Below, in pieces: positions 49,821-57,735 of a DNA stretch of 64,000 bases. The position numbers and the translations under genes are program-made. Position 1 is the stretch's first letter; the number at the start of each line of letters is the position of its first letter. The notes beneath the pieces were generated by a model that ran no database searches, was not told the origin of the DNA, and saw nothing but the letters and a program-made list of their open reading frames with translations. Origin of the DNA: an uncultured Oscillospiraceae bacterium (GTDB taxonomy: Bacteria > Bacillota > Clostridia > Oscillospirales > Oscillospiraceae); assembly GCA_947625815.1 (NCBI GenBank), contig CANQPU010000006.1, positions 1 to 64,000 of the forward strand. The letters are read 5' to 3'.

Positions 49821-50860
49821 AAACAGCCATCGTTACCGGAGCGGGAGGGTTTATTGGCGGCGCAGTTACAGCGCTGCTGTTGGACAAGGGCGTCACAGTT
49901 TACGGCGTAGATGTGTCGGAAAAATTTCTGGAGCGTCATCGGGGGAGAGAAAACTTTCACCCGGTCATAGCTGACTTTACAAGATACGGACAACTCCATG
50001 AGAGCATCCCCGCCGGAACCGATGTGTTCTACCATTTCGCTTGGCAGGGAGTGTTCGGCGACGCTTTCCGGGACCACCGTCTTCAGCTAAGTAACGCCTC
50101 ATACGCGGCGGACGCGGCCAGCGAGGCGGCAAAGATGGGCTGTAAAAAGTTCGTCTTCGCGGGCACATACAACGAGTTAGAGGTTGCCAATCACTTTGAC
50201 ATGAGCGGGAAAACACCGCGATACACCTGCATTTACTCCGCATCCAAAGCCGCCGCCGAGATCATCTGCAAAACAATAGCCGCCAACAGCGGTATGGAAT
50301 ACAGTGCCGGGCTTACCGTTATGGCCTACGGAGAAAAAAACCGCTCAATGATGTTGCCAAATGTAGTTATGAAGCAACTTCTAAGAGGGGAAAGCCCGAA
50401 GCTCATAAAAGGGGATATTCCTTATGATATGATCTATATAGACGACATCGCGCGCGCCTTTTACGCAATAGGCGAAGCCGGAGTGAATCTTCGCAGTTAC
50501 TATGTAGGTCACAGGACGTTGCGCACGTTCCGGGAGTATCTGGAGGAAATTGGTGCGATCGTAGCTCCAGAAGTGCCGCTTATGTTTGGCGCTTACCCGG
50601 ACGATAACAGCAGCAGGAACTATGATTTGATCGACCGCGAGGCGCTCTACAACGATACAGGGTTTGAGTGCAGGGCGGATTTCAATGAGAGCATCCAAAA
50701 GACAGCGGAATGGCTGAAATATGAAGGAGAGGCTGGAGAAATGAGAATTACAAAAAATGGCAATGGGGGGGGGTACGTAGTTTTCGTACCTGTCATACTT
50801 CGCTTGATATTGGCCGCGTTTTCTCCAAAATCGGAATCCACAATGGATTCACGGCGATGA
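49817..50860 (+). CDS. NAD-dependent epimerase/dehydratase (probable 4-ketoreductase), copy 1, with an odd C-terminal tail
   Basis: Extended SDR, 347 aa. It has VTGAGGFIGG at residues 6-15, AGTYNEL and the active-site YSASK (Y-x3-K). It would reduce the C4 ketone of a dTDP-6-deoxysugar. Against its paralogue at 51437, homology ends at TAEWLKYEG. The last 35 residues have no counterpart and run through a nine-G tract (50765-50773). The natural end may have been near 50745, where GGAG-AAATG looks like the start of a lost gene. AT-richer than its neighbours. Confidence 0.85.
   Translation: MKTAIVTGAGGFIGGAVTALLLDKGVTVYGVDVSEKFLERHRGRENFHPVIADFTRYGQLHESIPAGTDVFYHFAWQGVFGDAFRDHRLQLSNASYAADAASEAAKMGCKKFVFAGTYNELEVANHFDMSGKTPRYTCIYSASKAAAEIICKTIAANSGMEYSAGLTVMAYGEKNRSMMLPNVVMKQLLRGESPKLIKGDIPYDMIYIDDIARAFYAIGEAGVNLRSYYVGHRTLRTFREYLEEIGAIVAPEVPLMFGAYPDDNSSRNYDLIDREALYNDTGFECRADFNESIQKTAEWLKYEGEAGEMRITKNGNGGGYVVFVPVILRLILAAFSPKSESTMDSRR
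50765..50773 (+). repeat. Nine-G homopolymer tract near the end of a reductase gene
   Basis: With nine G the frame runs to TGA 50858-50860. With eight, TAG follows almost at once. With ten, the frame continues to the TGA that overlaps the next gene's ATG at 50874. A small hairpin GGTACG/CGTACC lies just beyond it. Confidence 0.9.
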
Positions 50861-50873
50861 GGAGGAAAGCAGC

Positions 50874-51437
50874 ATGAAAATAACTGACCTTTCTCTCCCC
50901 GGCGTGAAGCTGATTGAGCCCACGTATTTTGATGACAACCGGGGTTACAGCGCAGAGGCATACAACGACAGGACACTGCGGGAATATGGCATCGACACGA
51001 AGTTTGTGGTGGATTATATCTGCTTCAACAAAGAGGCCGGAACGATTCGCGGGATACATTTTCAGAACAACCCCCATCCTCAGGTGAAGCTGGTGCGTGT
51101 CCTTCATGGCGAGGTGCTGGATTTTGTAGTGGACCTGCGAAAAGATTCCCCCACATACAAGCAGTGGATCAGCACTGTGCTGTCTGAGGATAACCGAAAA
51201 CAGCTGTATATTCCCAACGGCTATGGTCATGCCTACTTGATTCGTGAACCGGGGACCGTGGTAATGTACAAGTTCGACGACTACTATGACCGGCAGTTTG
51301 TCCGCGCGATCCGTTGGAATGACCCGGAGCTGGGGCTCGCGTGGGGAATCGAAGAACCGATACTCTCCGCTTCAGACAGCAAAGCGCCCTTCCTTCGTGA
51401 AAGCGATTGCAACCTCAGCCTGGAGGTGAACGGGTGA
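50874..51437 (+). CDS. dTDP-4-keto-6-deoxysugar 3,5- or 5-epimerase (RmlC family), copy 2
   Basis: A 187-aa cupin paralogue of 49254. TIRGIHFQ carries the catalytic histidine, and DFVVDLRKDSPTYKQW and QLYIPNGYGHAYL are present. The N-terminal 19 residues are practically the same as in copy 1 at DNA level, whereas the rest has diverged, which suggests conversion or a recombination joint at the 5' end. The start is ATG 50874 with GAGGAGG ahead. It overlaps the next reductase by one base. Confidence 0.9.
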   Translation: MKITDLSLPGVKLIEPTYFDDNRGYSAEAYNDRTLREYGIDTKFVVDYICFNKEAGTIRGIHFQNNPHPQVKLVRVLHGEVLDFVVDLRKDSPTYKQWISTVLSEDNRKQLYIPNGYGHAYLIREPGTVVMYKFDDYYDRQFVRAIRWNDPELGLAWGIEEPILSASDSKAPFLRESDCNLSLEVNG

Positions 51438-52354
51438 TGGAACGTGCCATTGTCACCGGGGCTACCGGGTTTATAGGTACTCACCTGGTTAAGGCGCTGT
51501 TGGAGCGAGGTGTTGATGTATGGGCCATTGTGCCGGATCCGGAGAACCTCGCTTGGGCTGCCTGTGAGAAAATGCACATCATAAAAGCTGATTTCTCCCA
51601 ATTTGACAGGCTGTCCGAGCTGATGGAGGAGAGAGGCTTTGACGTCTGCTTTCATCTGGCGTGGGCCGGGACTTGGGGGAAACCCTTTGCGGACTACGCG
51701 TTGCAGCTCAACAACGCCAAAGCGGCCTGTGATATGATCGTCCAAGCGGAAAAACTTGGATGCAGAAGGTTTATTCTGATCAGCACGATTGTGCAGCTTG
51801 AAGCGATGAAGTATATGCTGTCGGACGATGGGAAACCGAGAATTTCGTGCATATACGGTACAGCAAAGAATACCGCAGCGATGCTGTGCAGGATCCAGGC
51901 GGCACAGTTGGGTATTGAATGGAATCTTGCGGTTTTGTCAAGCGTATACGGGGTCGGTGACCGGTCGAAAATGATTGAGAATGTCCTGATCGAGAGCTTC
52001 CTCTCCGGCGCAAGGCCGAAGCTGGTGACAGGGGAGAACTACTACGATTGCACCTACGTGGAGGACATCGTCTCGGGCCTCTTGGCCATTGGGGAGCGCG
52101 GGAAGGCGGACAAGACCTACTATGTGGGCCACCGGGAGCTTAAAACATTTAAAGAAATCGTATGTGAGATTCGGGATGTCCTGGCGCCGGAGATGGAGCT
52201 TACATTTGGAGAGTACCCGGATACCACACCGATTGATTACTCGCTTATTGATACGGACGCCTTATACAAGGACACGGGATTTGAACCAGTCGTGCCCCTG
52301 AGAGAGGGAATCACGCAAACAGCCCAGTGGCTGAGCGAAAACAAAAAGGAATGA
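51437..52354 (+). CDS. NAD-dependent epimerase/dehydratase (probable 4-ketoreductase), copy 2
   Basis: Extended SDR, 305 aa. It has VTGATGFIGTHL near the N terminus, ISTIVQL and an active-site YGTAK. The chain ends at ITQTAQWLSENKKE, showing the normal length of this subfamily. The sequence FHLAWAGTWG matches FYHFAWQG in copy 1 and marks a shared subgroup of deoxysugar reductases. The start is ATG 51437, overlapping the epimerase stop and preceded by GGAGGTGA. The stereochemistry cannot be predicted from sequence. Confidence 0.87.
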   Translation: MERAIVTGATGFIGTHLVKALLERGVDVWAIVPDPENLAWAACEKMHIIKADFSQFDRLSELMEERGFDVCFHLAWAGTWGKPFADYALQLNNAKAACDMIVQAEKLGCRRFILISTIVQLEAMKYMLSDDGKPRISCIYGTAKNTAAMLCRIQAAQLGIEWNLAVLSSVYGVGDRSKMIENVLIESFLSGARPKLVTGENYYDCTYVEDIVSGLLAIGERGKADKTYYVGHRELKTFKEIVCEIRDVLAPEMELTFGEYPDTTPIDYSLIDTDALYKDTGFEPVVPLREGITQTAQWLSENKKE

Positions 52355-52360
52355 TTCATT

Positions 52361-53536
52361 ATGGCAAACATCATCATCGTCGGCGCCGGTTTTTCCGGGT
52401 CTATTCTGGCCCGGAAGATCGCGGAGGAGCTGGACAGGAAGGTTTTAGTGGTGGAGAAGCGCGCCCACATCGGCGGAAATATGTACGACGAGGTGGATGA
52501 GCACGGGATCCTTATACAGAGATATGGGCCCCACTTTCTCAATACCAACAAATACTTCATCATCAAATTCCTCAAGCAGTACGCGGAGCTCTTCCCATTC
52601 AACGTGGAGCTGATGAGCTTCATTGACGGCAACTTCGTACAGCTGCCCTTCAACTTCCGAACGGTCCAGCAGCTTATAGGCCCGGAAAAGGCGGAGAGCG
52701 TGCTCATGAAGCTCCGGGCGGCCTTTGTGGGCCGGGACCGGGTGCCGGTGCTGGAGATCGTGGAGCACCCCGACCCGGAGGTCAGCGCCTACGGGGAGCT
52801 GCTCTTTGAGAAGGCCTACCGGACCTATACCAGCAAGATGTGGGGCCTCCAGCCGGAGCAGATCGACAAGTACGTTATGGACCGTGTCCCCATGGCCATG
52901 GGGTATGACCGGCGGTATCTCAACAAGGACTTCCAGTACCTGCCTGTGAAGGGGTTCACGGCGATTTTTGAGAACATGCTGGACCACCCCAACATCGAGG
53001 TCCGGCTGAACACCGACGCGCTGGAGCACCTGAAGCTTGCGGAGGGCAAAGCGACCTACGACGGCGAGGATGTGGAGTGCCTAATCTACACCGGGGCCAT
53101 CGACGAGCTTTTCGGGCGCAAATACGGGCCGCTGCCATACAGGTCCCTGGATATTCGGTACAGCTACTCGGAGAAGGACAGCGTACAGCCCTGCGAGATC
53201 ATCTCCTACCCCCAGGCCAAGGGCTATACCAGGAGCACCGAGTACCGCAAGATCATGTTCGATGACAGCGCCGCCAGGGGCTCTGTGGTGGCCACCGAGT
53301 ATCCGCTGGATTATGTTCCCGGCGCGGAGGTGGGCGGGACGCCCTATTATCCGGTGGTGACGGAGGACAGCACGGCGCTCTATGAGAAGTATCTGGGGGA
53401 GGTCGCAAAGTACGGGAATCTCTTCCTCTGCGGGAGACTGGCGGAATTTAAGTATTACAATATGGACGTGTGCATCGAGCACGCGCTCAGGTATTTTGAG
53501 AACGTAAAGGACTATCTGACGAGAGATCATGATTGA
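52361..53536 (+). CDS. glf: UDP-galactopyranose mutase
   Basis: FAD enzyme that contracts UDP-galactopyranose to UDP-galactofuranose. The 391-aa protein begins with the flavin-binding IIIVGAGFSGSILARK, then HIGGNMYDE. Further matches are the active-site NTDALEH region, KGFTAIFENML and the C-terminal LFLCGRLAEFKYYNMD. Normal length is 370-395. It indicates galactofuranose in the polymer. UDP-galactose would come from the galE gene of the upstream gal operon. It overlaps gtrA by 8 bp. Confidence 0.96.
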   Translation: MANIIIVGAGFSGSILARKIAEELDRKVLVVEKRAHIGGNMYDEVDEHGILIQRYGPHFLNTNKYFIIKFLKQYAELFPFNVELMSFIDGNFVQLPFNFRTVQQLIGPEKAESVLMKLRAAFVGRDRVPVLEIVEHPDPEVSAYGELLFEKAYRTYTSKMWGLQPEQIDKYVMDRVPMAMGYDRRYLNKDFQYLPVKGFTAIFENMLDHPNIEVRLNTDALEHLKLAEGKATYDGEDVECLIYTGAIDELFGRKYGPLPYRSLDIRYSYSEKDSVQPCEIISYPQAKGYTRSTEYRKIMFDDSAARGSVVATEYPLDYVPGAEVGGTPYYPVVTEDSTALYEKYLGEVAKYGNLFLCGRLAEFKYYNMDVCIEHALRYFENVKDYLTRDHD

Positions 53537-53915
53537 AAAAGTGAAAAAACTGCTGACCGGGGAGACGCTGCGCTATCTCATCTTCGGCGTGCTCACGGTG
53601 GTCGTGAACACGGTATCGTTCAAGCTGCTGAATATCCTCATGGGCGACATCGCGGCCAACACGGTTGCGTTCTTCATCGCGGTGCTCTTTGCCTACTGGA
53701 CCAACAGCCGATTCGTGTTCCGCACCGGGATGGCGTGGAAAAGCTTTGCCGAGTTCATGGCCATGCGCATCTGCACCCTGCCCATCGACGACGGCGGGAT
53801 GTGGCTGCTGCTGAAGCTGGGGGTCAACGACCTTATAGCCAAGGTGTTTGTCAACGCGGTGATCATCGTGATCAACTACCTTGCCAGCAAGCTGTTTATC
53901 TTCAAGAAAAAATGA
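53529..53915 (+). CDS. GtrA family membrane protein (presumed polyprenyl-phosphate-sugar flippase)
   Basis: A 128-aa protein with four predicted helices (about 14-34, 38-58, 76-96 and 100-122). It carries the family pattern [18 protein letters not shown] and [11 protein letters not shown]. GtrA proteins are thought to flip undecaprenyl-phosphate-linked glucose across the membrane. Together with the GT2 enzyme at 45911 and the GtrII-like domain it completes a Gtr set. It follows glf with an 8-bp overlap. Confidence 0.9.
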   Translation: MIEKVKKLLTGETLRYLIFGVLTVVVNTVSFKLLNILMGDIAANTVAFFIAVLFAYWTNSRFVFRTGMAWKSFAEFMAMRICTLPIDDGGMWLLLKLGVNDLIAKVFVNAVIIVINYLASKLFIFKKK

Positions 53916-53928
53916 GAGAGGTACACCA

Positions 53929-54804
53929 ATGAAAGGCATCATACTTGCCGGGGGCTCCGGCACCAGACTCTATCCCATCACAAAGGGCGTTTCCAAGCAG
54001 GCACTGGCCATTTACGACAAGCCCATGATCTACTACCCGCTGTCCACGCTGATGCTGGCGGGGATTCGGGAGGTGCTGATCATCTCCACGCCCAGGGACA
54101 TAACCGTATTTGAGGAGATATTGGGCGACGGATCGCAGCTGGGGATGCGCTTTGAGTACGCGGTGCAGGAGCACCCCAACGGACTGGCCGAGGCGTTCAT
54201 CATCGGGGAGAGCTTTATCGGCGACGACAAGGTGGCGCTGGTGCTGGGCGACAATATCTTCTACGGCGGCGGGTTCTCGGCCTTCCTGGCGGAGGCGGCC
54301 TCGCTGAAAGAGGGGGCCGTCATCTTCGGCTACCCGGTGCATGATCCCTCCAGCTTTGGTGTGGTGGAGTTCGACAAGGACGGCAATGTGCTGTCCCTGG
54401 AGGAAAAGCCCAAAAAGCCCAAGTCCAAATACGCCGTGCCGGGGCTCTACTTCTATGACAACAACGTGGTGGACATCGCCAAGCACGTCACGCCCTCGGC
54501 CAGAGGGGAGCTGGAGATCACCGCGGTGAACAACGAGTACCTGCGCCGCGGCAAGCTGCGCTGTGTGCGGTTCTTCCGGGGCATGGCGTGGCTGGACACG
54601 GGCACGTACGACGGCCTTCAGGAGGCGTCGCAGTTCGTGAACATCATCCAGAAGCGCCAGGGGATGTATGTCTCCTGCATCGAGGAGATCGCGTATAGAC
54701 GCGGCTTCATTGACAAACAGCAGCTTTTGAGGCTGGCGGAGCCGCTGATGAAAACGGAATACGGACAGTATCTCAAAGATATTGCGGAGGGGGAGGAAAT
54801 ATGA
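53929..54804 (+). CDS. rmlA: Glucose-1-phosphate thymidylyltransferase
   Basis: Makes dTDP-glucose from dTTP and glucose-1-phosphate. The 291-aa protein has the pyrophosphorylase loop [19 protein letters not shown] at residues 5-23, YYPLSTLM and the metal aspartate in LGDNIFYG, followed by [20 protein letters not shown]. The short RmlA type. The start is ATG 53929, 13 bp after gtrA. It overlaps rmlB by 4 bp, and both feed the whole deoxysugar branch encoded upstream. Confidence 0.96.
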   Translation: MKGIILAGGSGTRLYPITKGVSKQALAIYDKPMIYYPLSTLMLAGIREVLIISTPRDITVFEEILGDGSQLGMRFEYAVQEHPNGLAEAFIIGESFIGDDKVALVLGDNIFYGGGFSAFLAEAASLKEGAVIFGYPVHDPSSFGVVEFDKDGNVLSLEEKPKKPKSKYAVPGLYFYDNNVVDIAKHVTPSARGELEITAVNNEYLRRGKLRCVRFFRGMAWLDTGTYDGLQEASQFVNIIQKRQGMYVSCIEEIAYRRGFIDKQQLLRLAEPLMKTEYGQYLKDIAEGEEI

Positions 54805-55823
54805 AGAAGCTGCTGGTCACCGGGGGCGCCGGATTCATCGGTTCTAATTTTATCTTCTATGAGAGGGAGAAGCACCCGGAGTATGAGCTCGTCTGCCTGG
54901 ACAAGCTGACCTACGCCGGGAATTTAGAGACGCTGGCTCCCGTGATGGGCGACCCGAAATTCAAGTTCATCCGGGCGGACATCGCCGACAGGGAAGCGGT
55001 CTACGGCATTTTCGAGACGGAGAAGCCGGACGTCGTGGTCAATTTCGCTGCGGAGAGCCATGTGGACAGGTCTATCGAAAATCCCAGCGTGTTCCTCGAG
55101 ACAAACGTCATGGGCACTCAGGTGCTGCTGGACGCCTGCAAAAAGTATGGCGTGGAGAGATACCACCAGGTCTCCACCGACGAGGTCTACGGCGACCTGC
55201 CCCTGGACCGGCCGGACCTTTTCTTCACCGAGAAGACGCCGCTGCACACCTCCAGCCCCTACTCCGCCTCCAAGGCGGGGGCGGACCTTCTGTGCAACGC
55301 CTACCAGCGGACCTTCGGACTGCCCATCACCATCTCCCGCTGCTCCAACAACTACGGCCCCTATCAGTTCCCGGAGAAGCTCATCCCGCTTATGATCGCC
55401 AACGCCCTGGCGGACAAGCCGCTGCCGGTCTACGGCGAGGGGCTGAATGTCCGGGACTGGCTCTACGTGGAGGACCACTGCGCGGCCATAGACCTGATCA
55501 TCCACAACGGCCGGGTGGGGCAGGTCTACAATATCGGCGGCCACAACGAGATGCGCAACATCGACATCGTGAAGATCATTTTGAAGCAGCTGGGCAAGCC
55601 GGAGAGCCTCATCACCCACGTCACCGATCGCAAGGGCCACGATATGCGCTACGCCATCGACCCCACCTTCATCCACGCGCAGCTGGGCTGGCTCCCGGCC
55701 ACCAGGTTCGCCGACGGCATCCGGAAGACCATCCAGTGGTATCTGGACAACCGCCCCTGGTGGGAGAATATCGTCAACGGGGAGTATAAGACGTACTACG
55801 AGAGAATGTACGGGAACCGGTAA
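54801..55823 (+). CDS. rmlB: dTDP-glucose 4,6-dehydratase
   Basis: Makes dTDP-4-keto-6-deoxyglucose, the common precursor of 6-deoxy and 2,6-dideoxy sugars. The 340-aa extended SDR has [24 protein letters not shown], the catalytic STDEVYGDL and [11 protein letters not shown], and [15 protein letters not shown]. All are normal for RmlB. The pathway downstream can go to rhamnose-like sugars (RmlC and reductases) or, through the 2,3-dehydratase, to dideoxysugars. A stand-alone RmlD is not seen, but an RmlD-like domain exists in the fusion at 33286. Confidence 0.97.
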   Translation: MKKLLVTGGAGFIGSNFIFYEREKHPEYELVCLDKLTYAGNLETLAPVMGDPKFKFIRADIADREAVYGIFETEKPDVVVNFAAESHVDRSIENPSVFLETNVMGTQVLLDACKKYGVERYHQVSTDEVYGDLPLDRPDLFFTEKTPLHTSSPYSASKAGADLLCNAYQRTFGLPITISRCSNNYGPYQFPEKLIPLMIANALADKPLPVYGEGLNVRDWLYVEDHCAAIDLIIHNGRVGQVYNIGGHNEMRNIDIVKIILKQLGKPESLITHVTDRKGHDMRYAIDPTFIHAQLGWLPATRFADGIRKTIQWYLDNRPWWENIVNGEYKTYYERMYGNR

Positions 55824-55833
55824 ATTTCAGGGT

Positions 55834-56313
55834 ATGCTTACTTTTTTGACAGAGACGACAATAGGAAGAATCCTGGCCACGTTTCTCATCTCCATGATAC
55901 CGGTCGTGGAGCTCCGGGGCGGTCTGCCCTATGGGATCGCCCTCGGCCTGCCTTATCCACTGGCGTTGACGGCGGCGGTGCTGGGGAACATGGTGCCGGT
56001 GCCCTTCATCATCGTGTACATCCGGCGGGTGTTCGCGTGGCTTAGGAAACACTTTGCCAAGCTGGACGGGTTTATTTCGAAGCTTGAGAAAAAGGCCCAT
56101 GTGAAGGGCAGGATGGTGCAAAAATACAGCGTCATCGGCCTGTGTCTCTTAGTGGCCATACCCCTCCCCGGCACGGGAGCCTGGACGGGAGCGCTGGTGG
56201 CCGCCATGCTGGACATGCGCCTGAAAAAGGCCGTTCCCACCATCTTCCTGGGCGTCCTCATCGCCGCCGCCATCATGACGGCGGTCACGTTCGGGGTCAT
56301 CCACGCCTTTTGA
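55834..56313 (+). CDS. Small multidrug-export family membrane protein (PF06695 type)
   Basis: A 159-aa membrane protein with three or four helices and reentrant segments. It has MIPVVELRGGLPYGIALGL and IPLPGTGAWTGALVA, which identify the Sm_multidrug_ex family, distantly like DedA proteins. The true substrate is uncertain despite the family name; DedA relatives move lipid carriers such as undecaprenyl phosphate. It ends the polysaccharide operon and is followed by a strong terminator. Whether it belongs functionally to the locus is unclear. Confidence 0.85.
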   Translation: MLTFLTETTIGRILATFLISMIPVVELRGGLPYGIALGLPYPLALTAAVLGNMVPVPFIIVYIRRVFAWLRKHFAKLDGFISKLEKKAHVKGRMVQKYSVIGLCLLVAIPLPGTGAWTGALVAAMLDMRLKKAVPTIFLGVLIAAAIMTAVTFGVIHAF

Positions 56314-56356
56314 AGCGGTCCTTCCGTCAGACAGGGCCAGCATGACAGTAAACCGG

Positions 56357-56396
56357 AACGCTCCGGACGGGCACAAGCCCGCCGGAGCGTTTTTTC
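56357..56396 (+). terminator. Terminator of the polysaccharide locus
   Basis: AACGCTCCGG (56357-56366) pairs with CCGGAGCGTT (56382-56391), followed by TTTTTCTT. An inner CGGG...CCCG pair extends the stem. The first clear intrinsic terminator after 21.2 kb. Confidence 0.88.
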
Positions 56397-56479
56397 TTAC
56401 GGCCATGCGCCAACGATCGCGCCGCCAATGAACGAAATGTCGGGGCGATACGGCTCCTTTGGATTTTGCGGCTGCGGTC

Positions 56480-56508
56480 TTGTTTTTCCCGCCGGAAAGT
56501 GGTATGAT
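56480..56508 (+). promoter_or_regulatory. Promoter of the DUF2974 gene
   Basis: TTGTTT (56480-56485), 17-bp spacer, TATGAT (56503-56508). The gene starts 36 bp on, behind GGGAGG. Confidence 0.7.
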
Positions 56509-56543
56509 ACCCACATCTCCGGCGTGGACGGGAGGCGCGTGGA

Positions 56544-57647
56544 ATGAGTGACATGCTGGATTATATTGCCTGGCGCGGGGATCTGCCCCTGGACCGGGAC
56601 GGGCTCAACGAGGTGGACGCCGCGGTCCTGGCCCGGTTTTCCTACATACCCTTTGAATATTTTGAACAGCCCCCTTTGGAGGAGCCTGTGACGGTGACGG
56701 ACCTGGCGCGGATGTCTCTCCGGGACGAAAGGCTTACCCGGGAGGAACGGTGGAAGCTCCGGGATCGGGAGCTGATGGCCGCCATGGGGGAAAGCCGCCG
56801 TTTCGGGCCGCTGCGGGCGGGACGGTTCGTCAATCGCTTCGACGAGGAGCTTCAGACCCAGTTTTCCGCCATCACCGTGGCACTGGGCGACGGGCGGCAC
56901 GCCCTGGTCTTCCGGGGCACGGACAACACCGTTGTGGGCTGGAAGGAGGACCTGAACATGTCCTACCTGTGCCCCATCCCCGGCCAGCGATACGCGGTGG
57001 AGTACCTTGACAAGATCGCGGAGGCTCTCCCCGGCCCGCTCCTGCTCATCGGCCACTCCAAGGGCGGCAACCTGGCCTGCTACGCCGGGGCCTTCTGCGG
57101 GAAGGCGGCGCAGGAGAGGATCGAGGCCGTCTACAACTTCGACGGCCCGGGCTTTTTCGACAACATTCTGGAAACGCCGGACTACCAGCGGATCTGGCCC
57201 AGGATCCGCACGGTCATCCCCCAGTTTTCCGTGGTGGGGATGCTCCTGGGGCGGGACGAGGAGTCCAACGTCGTCCACAGCGACGGAAACGGCCTCCACC
57301 AGCACGACATGTACTCCTGGGAGACCCGGGGCCCCGGCTTTGTTCACCTGGGGACCGTCACCGGCGGCAGCAAATTCGTGGACTCCGCCCTGAAGGCGTG
57401 GATCGCCGAAATGACGCCGGAACAGTTTGAGCTTTTCGCGGACACGGTGTACAAATTCATGGCCGACACCAACTCCCGGACCCTCCACCAGATGCGGGAA
57501 AACCTCCTGGACACCCTCAGGAGCTTCGCCCGCTCCCTGGGCGACATGGACGAGGAGACCCGCCGCGCCGTCATCGAGTGCGTCAAGCTCCTCCTCCTGA
57601 ACGCCGGCCGCGAGGTCAAGGAGCGCAGCTGGCGGGAGCGGCCGTAA
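56544..57647 (+). CDS. DUF2974 (Mbeg1-like) alpha/beta hydrolase
   Basis: A 367-aa cytosolic protein. The N-terminal MLDYIAWRGDLPLDRDGLNEVDAAVLARFSYI is cut short here: the segment DYIAWRGDLPL is typical of this family. The lipase-like core has ALVFRGTDNTVVGWKEDL and the nucleophile elbow GHSKGGNLA (Ser near residue 170). The family is common in Firmicutes and is annotated as Mbeg1-like or DUF2974. The substrate is unknown, probably an ester or lipid. It is monocistronic and convergent with typA. Confidence 0.88.
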   Translation: MSDMLDYIAWRGDLPLDRDGLNEVDAAVLARFSYIPFEYFEQPPLEEPVTVTDLARMSLRDERLTREERWKLRDRELMAAMGESRRFGPLRAGRFVNRFDEELQTQFSAITVALGDGRHALVFRGTDNTVVGWKEDLNMSYLCPIPGQRYAVEYLDKIAEALPGPLLLIGHSKGGNLACYAGAFCGKAAQERIEAVYNFDGPGFFDNILETPDYQRIWPRIRTVIPQFSVVGMLLGRDEESNVVHSDGNGLHQHDMYSWETRGPGFVHLGTVTGGSKFVDSALKAWIAEMTPEQFELFADTVYKFMADTNSRTLHQMRENLLDTLRSFARSLGDMDEETRRAVIECVKLLLLNAGREVKERSWRERP

Positions 57648-57688
57648 GGACCGGCTGCTCGGCACAATGAGACAGTGAACAGCTTCAA

Positions 57689-57719
57689 AAAAGAGCCGCC
57701 CATCTTGGGCGGCTCTTTT
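57689..57719. terminator. Bidirectional terminator between the DUF2974 gene and typA
   Basis: Perfect 13-bp stem AAAAGAGCCGCCC / GGGCGGCTCTTTT with a 5-nt loop. The oligo-A and oligo-T ends serve both directions. Confidence 0.9.
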
Positions 57720-57735
57720 GATGATCGATGCTTGA

